Shown piece after piece: positions 57,291-64,000 of a stretch of 64,000 nt of DNA. The position numbers and the translations under genes were made by a program. Below the pieces are notes generated by a model. The model was not told the origin of the DNA and searched no databases. It saw only the letters and a program-made list of their open reading frames with translations. Every line of letters starts with the position of its first letter. The first letter of the stretch is position 1. The stretch is from Cavia porcellus (Eukaryota; Chordata; Mammalia; Rodentia; Caviidae), in NCBI RefSeq assembly GCF_034190915.1, contig NW_026947699.1:186001-250000 (forward strand), written 5' to 3'.

Positions 57291-58149
57291 CCCGTGATGT
57301 TTTTCTCACTCCTACTAGTGAATGTAATGTAACACACACCCATACAATGCGCACCACCCCGTGATGTTTTTCTCACTCCTATTAGTGAATGTAATGTAAC
57401 ACACACCCATACAATGCGCACAACCCCGTGATGTTTTTCACACTCCTACTTGTGAATGTAATGTAACACACACCCATACAATGCGCACCACCCCGTGATG
57501 TTTTTCTCACTCGTACTAGTGAATGTAATGTAACACACACCCATACAATGCGCACCACCCCGTGATGTTTTCTCACTCCCACTAGTGAATGTAATGTAAC
57601 ACACAGCCATGCAATGCGCACCACACCGTGATGATTTTCTCACTCCCACTAGTGAATGTAATGTAACACACACCCATACAATGCGCACCACCCCGTGATG
57701 TTTTTCTCACTCCCACTAGTGAATGTAATGTAACACACACCCATACAATGCGCACCACCCCGTGATGTTTTTCTCACTCCCACTAGTGAATCTAATGTAA
57801 CACACACCCATACAATGCATACCACCCCGTGATGTTTTTCTCACTCCTACTAGTGAATCTAATGTAACACACACCCATACAATGCGCACCACCCCGTGAT
57901 GTTTTTCTCACTCCTACTAGTGAATCTAATGTAACACACACCCATAAAATGCGCACCACCCCGTGATGTTTTTCTCACTCCTACTAGTGAATGTAATGTA
58001 ACACACACCCATACAATGCGCACCACCCCGTGATGTTTTTCTCACTCCTACTAGTGAATGTAATGTAACACACACCCATACAATGCGCACCACCCCGTGA
58101 TGTTTTTCTCACTCCTACTAGTGAATGTAATGTAACACACACCCATACA

Positions 58150-59000
58150 ATGCGCACCACCCCGTGATGTTTTTCTCACTGCTACTAGTGAATGTAATGT
58201 AACACACACCCATACAATGCTCACCACCCCGTGATGTTTTTCTCACTCCTACTAGTGAATGTAATGTAACACACACCCATACAATGCGCACCACCCCGTG
58301 ATATTTTTCTCACTCCTACTAGTGAATGTAACGTAACACACACCCATACAATGCGCACCACCCCGTGATGTTTTTCACACTCCTACTAGTGAATGTAACG
58401 TAACACACACCCATACAATGCGCACCACCCCGTGATGTTTTTCTCACTCGTACTAGTGAATGTTATGTAACACACACCCATACAATGTGCACCACCCCGT
58501 GATGTTTTTCTCACTCCCACTAGTGAATGTAATGTAACACACAGCCATACAATGCGCACCACACCGTGATGATTTTCTCACTCCCACTAGTGAATGTAAT
58601 GTAACACACACCCATACAATGCGCACCACCCCGTGATGTTTTTCTCACTCCCACTAGTGAATGTAATGTAACACACACCCATACAATGCGCACCACCCCG
58701 TGATGTTTTTCTCACTCCCACTAGTGAATGTAATGTAACACACACCCATACAATGCGCACCACCCCGTGATGTTTTTCTCACTCCCACTAGTGAATGTAA
58801 TGTAACACACACCCATACAATGCGCACCACCCGTGATGTTTTCTTCACTCCCACTAGTGAATGTAATCTAACACACACCCATACAATACGCACCACCCCG
58901 TGATGTTTTTCTCACTCCCACTTGTGAATGTAATGTAACACACACCCATACAATGCGCACCACCCCGTGATGTTTTTCTCACTCCTACTAGTGAGTGTAA
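58150..59000. repeat. GTAACG / GTTATG block, third copy
   Basis: GTTATG at 58462 lies 6900 bp after 51562, that is 103 monomers minus the net of one base from intervening indels. The order GCTCACC, GATATTTTT with GTAACG, CACAC, CTCGTAC, a TGTGCACC monomer, CAGCC/GATGATTTT, CCCACTAG run, CTTCAC, AATACGCACC and CTTGTG is kept. The CTTCAC monomer reads CACCACCCGTG, one C short, near 58830. Confidence 0.8.
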
Positions 59001-62000
59001 TGTAACACACACCCATACAATGCGCACCACCCCGTGATGTTTTTCTCACTCCTACTAGTGAATGTAATGTAACACACACCCATACAATGCGCACCACCCC
59101 GTGATGTTTTTCTCACTCCTACTAGTGAATGTAATGTAACACACACCCATACAATGCGCACCACCCCGTGATGTTTTTCTCACTGCTACTAGTGAATGTA
59201 ATGTAACACACACCCATACAATGCGCACCACCCCGTGATGTTTTTCTCACTGCTACTAGTGAATGTAATGTAACATACACCCATACAATGCGCACCACCC
59301 CGTGATGTTTTTCTCACTGCTACTAGTGAATGTAATGTAACACACACCCATACAATGCGCACCACCCCGTGATGTTTTTCTCACTGCTACTAGTGAATGT
59401 AATGTAACACACACCCATACAATGCGCACCACCCCGTGATGTTTTTCTCACTGCTACTAGTGAATGTAGTGTAACACACACCCATACAATGCGCACCACC
59501 CCGTGATGTTTTTCTCACTCCTACTAGTTTATGTAGTGTAACACCCACCCATACAATGCGCACCTCCCCGTGATGTTTTTCTCACTCCTACTAGTGAATG
59601 TAGTGTAACACACACCCATACAATGCGCACCACCCCGTGATGTTTTTCTCACTCCTACTAGTGAATGTAATGTAACACACACCCATACAATGCGCACCAC
59701 CCCGTGATGTTTTTCTCACTCCTACTAGTGAATGTAATGTAACACACACCCATACAATGCGCACCACCCCGTGATGTTTTTCTCACTCCTACTAGAGAAT
59801 GTAATGTAACACACACCCATACAATGCGCACCACCCCGTGATGTTTTTCTCACTCCTACTAGTGAATGTAATGTAACACACACCCATACAATGCGCACCA
59901 CCCCGTGATGTTTTTCACACTCCTACTAGTGAATGTAATGTAACACACACCCATACAATGCGCACCACCCCGTGATGTTTTTCACACTCCTACTAGTGAA
60001 TGTAATGTAACACACAGCCATACAATGCGCACCACCCCGTGATGTTTTTCTCACTCCCACTAGTGAATGTAATGTAACACACAGCCATACAATGTGCACC
60101 ACACCGTGATGATTTTCTCACTCCCACTAGTGAATGTAATGTAACACACACCCATACAATGCGCACCACCCCGTGATGTTTTTCTCACTCCCACTAGTGA
60201 ATGTAATGTAACACACACCCATACAATGCGCACCACCCCGTGATGTTTTTCTCACTCCCACTAGTGAATGTAATGTAACACACACCCATACAATGCGCAC
60301 CACCCCGTGATGTTTTTCTCACTGCTACTAGTGAATGTAATGTAACACACACCCATACAATGCGCACCACCCCGTGATGTTTTTCTCACTCCTACTAGTG
60401 AATGTAATGTAACACACACCCATACAATGCGCACCATCCCGTGATGTTTTTCTCACTCCTACTAGTGAATCTAATGTAACACACACCCATACAATGCGCA
60501 CCACACCGTGATGTTTTTCTCACTGCTACTAGTGAATGTAATGTAACACACACCCATACAATGCGCACCACCCCGTGATGTTTTTCTCACTGCTACTAGT
60601 GAATGTAATGTAACACACACCCATACAATGCGCACCACCCCGTGATGTTTTTCTCACTGCTACTAGTGAATGTAATGTAACACACTCCCATACAATGCGC
60701 ACCACCCCGTGATGTTTTTCTCACTGCTACTAGTGAATCTAATGTAACACACACCCATACAATGCGCACCACCCCGTGATGTTTTTCTCACTCCTACTAG
60801 TGAATGTAATGTAACACACACCCATACAATGCGCACCACCACGTGATGTTTTTCAAACTCCTACTAGTGAATGTAGTGTAACACACACCCATACAATGCG
60901 CACCACCCCGTGATGTTTTTCTCACTCCTACTAGTGAATGTAGTGTAACACACACCCATACAATGCGCACCACCCCGTGATGTTTTTCTCACTCCTACTA
61001 GTGAATGTAGTGTAACACACACCCATACAATGCGCACCACCCCGTGATGTTTTTCTCACTCCTACTAGTGAATGTAATGTAACACACACCCATACAATGC
61101 GCACCACCGCGTGATGTTTTTCTCACTCCTACTAGTGAATGTAATGTAACACACACCCATACAATGCGCACCACCCCGTGATGTTTATCTCACTCCTACT
61201 AGTGAATGTAATGTAACACACACCCATACAATGCGCACCACCCCGTGATGTTTTTCTCACTCCTACTAGTGAATGTAGTGTAACACACACCCATACAATG
61301 CGCACCACCCCGTGATGTATTTGTCACTCCTACTAGTGAATGTAATGTAACACACACCCATACAATGCGCACCACCCCGTGATGTTTTTCTCACTCCTAC
61401 TAGTGAATGTAATGTAACACACACCCATACAATGCGCACCACCCCGTGATGTTTTTCTCACTCCTACTAGAGAATGTAATGTAACACACACCCATACAAT
61501 GCGCACCACCCCGTGATGTTTTTCTCACTGCTACTAGTGAATCTAATGTAACACACACCCATACAATGCGCACCACCCCGTGATGTTTTTCTCACTCCTA
61601 CTAGTGAATCTAATGTAACACACACCCATACAATGCGCACCACCCCGTGATGTTTTTCTCACTCCTACTAGTGAATGTAATGTAACACACACCCATACAA
61701 TGCGCACCACCCCGTGATGTTTTTCTCACTCCCACTAGTGAATGTAATGTAACACACACCCATACAATGCGCACCACCCGTGATGTTTTTCTCACTCCTA
61801 CTAGTGAATCTAATGTAACACCCACCCATACAATGCGCACCACCCCGTGATGTTTTTCTCACTCCTACTAGTGAATGTAATGTAACACACACCCATACAA
61901 TGCGCACCACCCGTGATGTTTTTCTCACTCCTACTAGTGAATGTAATGTAACACACACCCATACAATGCGCACCACCCCGTGATGTTTTTCTCACTCCTA

Positions 62001-64000
62001 CTAGTGAATGTAATGTAACACACACCCATACAATGCGCACCACCCCGTGATGTTTTTCACACTCCTACTAGTGAATGTAATGTAACACACACCCATACAA
62101 TGCGCACCACCCCGTGATGTTTTTCTCACTCCTACTAGTGAATGTAATGTAACACACACCCATACAATGCGCACCACCCCGTGATGTTTTTCTCACTCCC
62201 ACTAGTGAATGTAATGTAACACACAGCCATACAATGCGCACCACACCGTGATGATTTTCTCACTCCCACTAGTGAATGTAATGTAACACACACCCATACA
62301 ATGCGCACCACCCCGTGATGTTTTTCTCAATCCCACTAGTGAATGTAATGTAACACACACCCATACAATGCGCACCACCCCGTGATGTTTTTCTCACTCC
62401 TACTAGAGAATGTAATGTAACACACACCCATACAATGCGCACCACCCCGTGATGTTTTTCTCACTCCTACTAGTGAATGTAATGTAACACACACCCATAC
62501 AATGCGCACCACACCGTGATGTTTTTCACACTCCTACTAGTGAATGTAATGTAACACACACCCATACAATGCGCACCACCCCGTGATGTTTTTCACACTC
62601 CTACTAGTGAATGTAATGTAACACACAGCCATACAATGTGCACCACCCCGTGATGTTTTTCTCACTCCCACTAGTGAATGTAATGTAACACACAGCCATA
62701 CAATGCGCACCACACCGTGATGATTTTCTCACTCCCACTAGTGAATGTAATGTAACACACACCCATACAATGCGCACCACCCCGTGATGTTTTTCTCACT
62801 CCCACTAGTGAATGTAATGTAACACACACCCATACAATGCGCACCACCCCGTGATGTTTTTCTCACTCCCACTAGTGAATGTAATGTAACACACACCGAT
62901 ACAATGCGCACCACCCCGTGATGTTTTTCTCACTGCTACTAGTGAATGTAATGTAACACACACCCATACATTGCGCGCCACCCCGTGATGTTTTTCTCAC
63001 TCCTACTAGTGAATGTAATGTAACACACACCCATACAATGCGCACCACCCCGTGATGTTTTTCTCACTCCTACTAGTGAATCTAATGTAACACACACCCA
63101 TACAATGCGCACCACACCGTGATGTTTTTCTCACTGCTACTAGTGAATGTAATGTAACACACACCCATACAATGCGCACCACCCCGTGATGTTTTTCTCA
63201 CTGCTACTAGTGAATGTAATGTAACACACACCCATACAATGCGCACCACCCCGTGATGTTTTTCTCACTGCTACTAGTTAATGTAATGTAACACACACCC
63301 ATACAATGCGCACCACCCCGTGATGTTTTTCTCACTGCTACTAGTGAATGTAATGTAACACACTCCCATACAATGCGCACCACCCCGTGATGTTTTTCTC
63401 ACTGCTACTAGTGAATCTAATGTAACACACACCCATACAATGCGCACCACCCCGTGATGTTTTTCTCACTCCTACTAGTGAATGTAATGTAACACACACC
63501 CATACAATGCGCACCACCCCGTGATGTTTTTCACACTCCTACTAGTGAATGTAATGTAACACACACCCATACAATGCGCACCACCCCGTGATGTTTTTCT
63601 CACTCCTACTAGTGAATGTAATGTAACACACACCCATACAATGCGCACCACCCCGTGATGTTTTTCTCACTCCCACTAGTGAATGTAATGTAACACACAG
63701 CCATACAATGCGCACCACACCGTGATGATTTTCTCACTCCCACTAGTGAATGTAATGTAACACACACCCATACAATGCGCACCACCCCGTGATGTTTTTC
63801 TCACTGCTACTAGTGAATGTAATGTAACACACTCCCATACAATGCGCACCACCCCGTGATGTTTTTATCACTGCTACTAGTGAATCTAATGTAACACACA
63901 CCCATACAATGCGCACCACCCCGTGATGTTTTTCTCACTCCTACTAGTGAATGTAATGTAACACACACCCATACAATGCGCACCACCCCGTGATGTTTTT
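59000..64000. repeat. Near-consensus terminal stretch with 7-, 15- and 40-monomer copies
   Basis: Most monomers here are consensus or carry only 30G (ACTGC), 32C or 46G. ACAAT ends combined with 46G (about 59.46-59.63 and 60.87-61.29 kb) are a combination not typical of the left domain, where 46G goes with ACGAT. CACACTCCC monomers at 60681, 63359 and 63828 are 40 (minus two bases) and 7 monomers apart. CAGCC/GATGATTTT pairs at 60082, 62224, 62693 and 63698 are 32 (minus two), 7 and 15 monomers apart. Two one-C deletions lie near 61776 and 61909. Confidence 0.75.

Larger units (their letters stand above)
1..64000. repeat. 67-bp satellite array, about 955 tandem monomers filling the window
   Basis: Every stretch of the window is a head-to-tail copy of one 67-bp unit that starts GCGCACCACCCCGTGATG and ends CACACACCCATACAAT. 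Phase was checked by hand: a GCGC monomer start falls at 1, 13200, 20101, 26399, 33300 and 42010, each a multiple of 67 plus 1. The last start is at 63978, eight bases short of perfect phase, which twelve indels after 42 kb explain exactly. All monomers share one orientation. Consensus features are two CpGs (positions 2-3 and 12-13), a T5 run (19-23), an ACTAGT palindrome (34-39), a direct ATGTA doublet (41-50) and a CA run (51-58). Composition is 21 C, 9 G, 19 A, 18 T. No other sequence class is present, so no gap of any length holds a gene. The array continues past both edges. I do not recognise it as a named family. Confidence 0.99.
32991..64000. repeat. Right satellite domain, mostly ACAAT monomers
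   Basis: After about 33.0 kb almost every monomer ends ACAAT. I see no CAGT end after about 30.4 kb and no CCGTAC after about 27.0 kb. ACGAT monomers survive only in islands near 42.1-42.5, 45.5-45.9 and 46.8-47.2 kb. New private variants appear and are shared by small groups: GATGATTTGATC, CCAACTAG, ACACATATAC, GTAATTTAAC, CACCGCCCC, CACCACGTG and GTAACG. Higher-order units differ from the left domain (20 and 26 monomers, and long-range copies at 38, 90, 97 and 117). All twelve single-base indels of the window lie in this domain, after 42 kb. Confidence 0.83.

Noticed and set aside
1421..60850. CACGTG E-box in CACCACGTG monomers (for example near 1417, 35931, 42151, 46851)
   Set aside because: It arises by one base change at position 11 in scattered monomers, with no consistent placement beyond inherited copies.
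1..64000. CRISPR array
   Set aside because: There are no unique spacers between direct repeats. The whole 67-bp unit repeats, and no cas genes are present.
1..64000. Telomeric repeat or interstitial telomere, from GGGTGTGTG on the minus strand
   Set aside because: It occurs once per 67 bp inside a complex monomer and no short telomere unit is repeated in tandem. Only a single G3 tract exists, so a G-quadruplex is not expected within one monomer.
1..64000. CENP-B box or known alpha-satellite-type centromere repeat
   Set aside because: No TTCG...CGGGA pattern is present, the monomer is 67 bp and its sequence does not resemble 171-bp alpha satellite.
1..64000. Monomer built from two ancient half-repeats (CACCACCCCGTGATG against CACACCCATACAATG)
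   Set aside because: The resemblance is partial, needs gaps and is mostly due to C/A richness. A shuffled-sequence test would be needed and I cannot run it.
1..64000. tRNA, rRNA, promoter, terminator or transposon insertions
   Set aside because: I read all lines for breaks in the 67-bp pattern and found only substitutions and twelve one-base indels.

Overview
The window is one uninterrupted tandem-repeat (satellite) array. A 67-bp monomer runs head to tail, in one orientation, from base 1 to base 64000: 955 complete monomers plus a 23-base partial one. No unique sequence, transposon, RNA gene, CRISPR array or credible protein-coding gene interrupts it. The array is cut by both window edges, so its true size is unknown. 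A satellite this long with layered higher-order repeats (HORs) points to eukaryotic heterochromatin (pericentromeric, subtelomeric or sex-chromosome-like). I do not recognise the monomer as a named satellite and cannot assign a species.

Using monomer positions 1-67 starting at GCGC, the consensus is: 1-18 GCGCACCACCCCGTGATG; 19-34 TTTTTCTCACTCCTAC; 35-51 TAGTGAATGTAATGTAA; 52-67 CACACACCCATACAAT. It has 30 G+C in 67 (45%) and is strongly strand-skewed (21 C against 9 G). Main diagnostic variants are 19C, 25C, 30G, 32C, 34G, 36C/T, 43C, 46G, 61G, 65G (ACGAT) and 66G (CAGT).

Layout. (1) Left domain, about 1-33.0 kb: blocks of ACGAT/46G, 32C, 43C, CCGTAC and CAGT/19C monomers follow each other in a fixed order and recur as a variable-length HOR cycle. 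A rare AATCAT monomer marks 11 cycles. The clearest cycles are 53-55 and 58-59 monomers long (about 3.6-3.9 kb), with nested 8-, 16-, 34-36- and 69-70-monomer duplications. (2) Right domain, about 33.0-64 kb: almost all monomers end ACAAT, CAGT and CCGTAC types are absent, and HORs have 20 or 26 monomers plus long-range 38-, 90-, 97- and 117-monomer copies. (3) The last 5 kb is the closest to consensus.

The first 42,009 bases hold exactly 627 monomers with no net length change and no indel that I could find. The last 22 kb holds twelve single-base indels (ten deletions, two insertions). Several are inherited by duplicated blocks, so they mark array history. The open frames present are by-products of the repeat: 67 is 1 modulo 3, so a reading frame rotates through all three frames every 201 bp. 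The biology here is array evolution by unequal exchange, plus possible protein-binding motifs in the monomer. I found no gene-encoded system.
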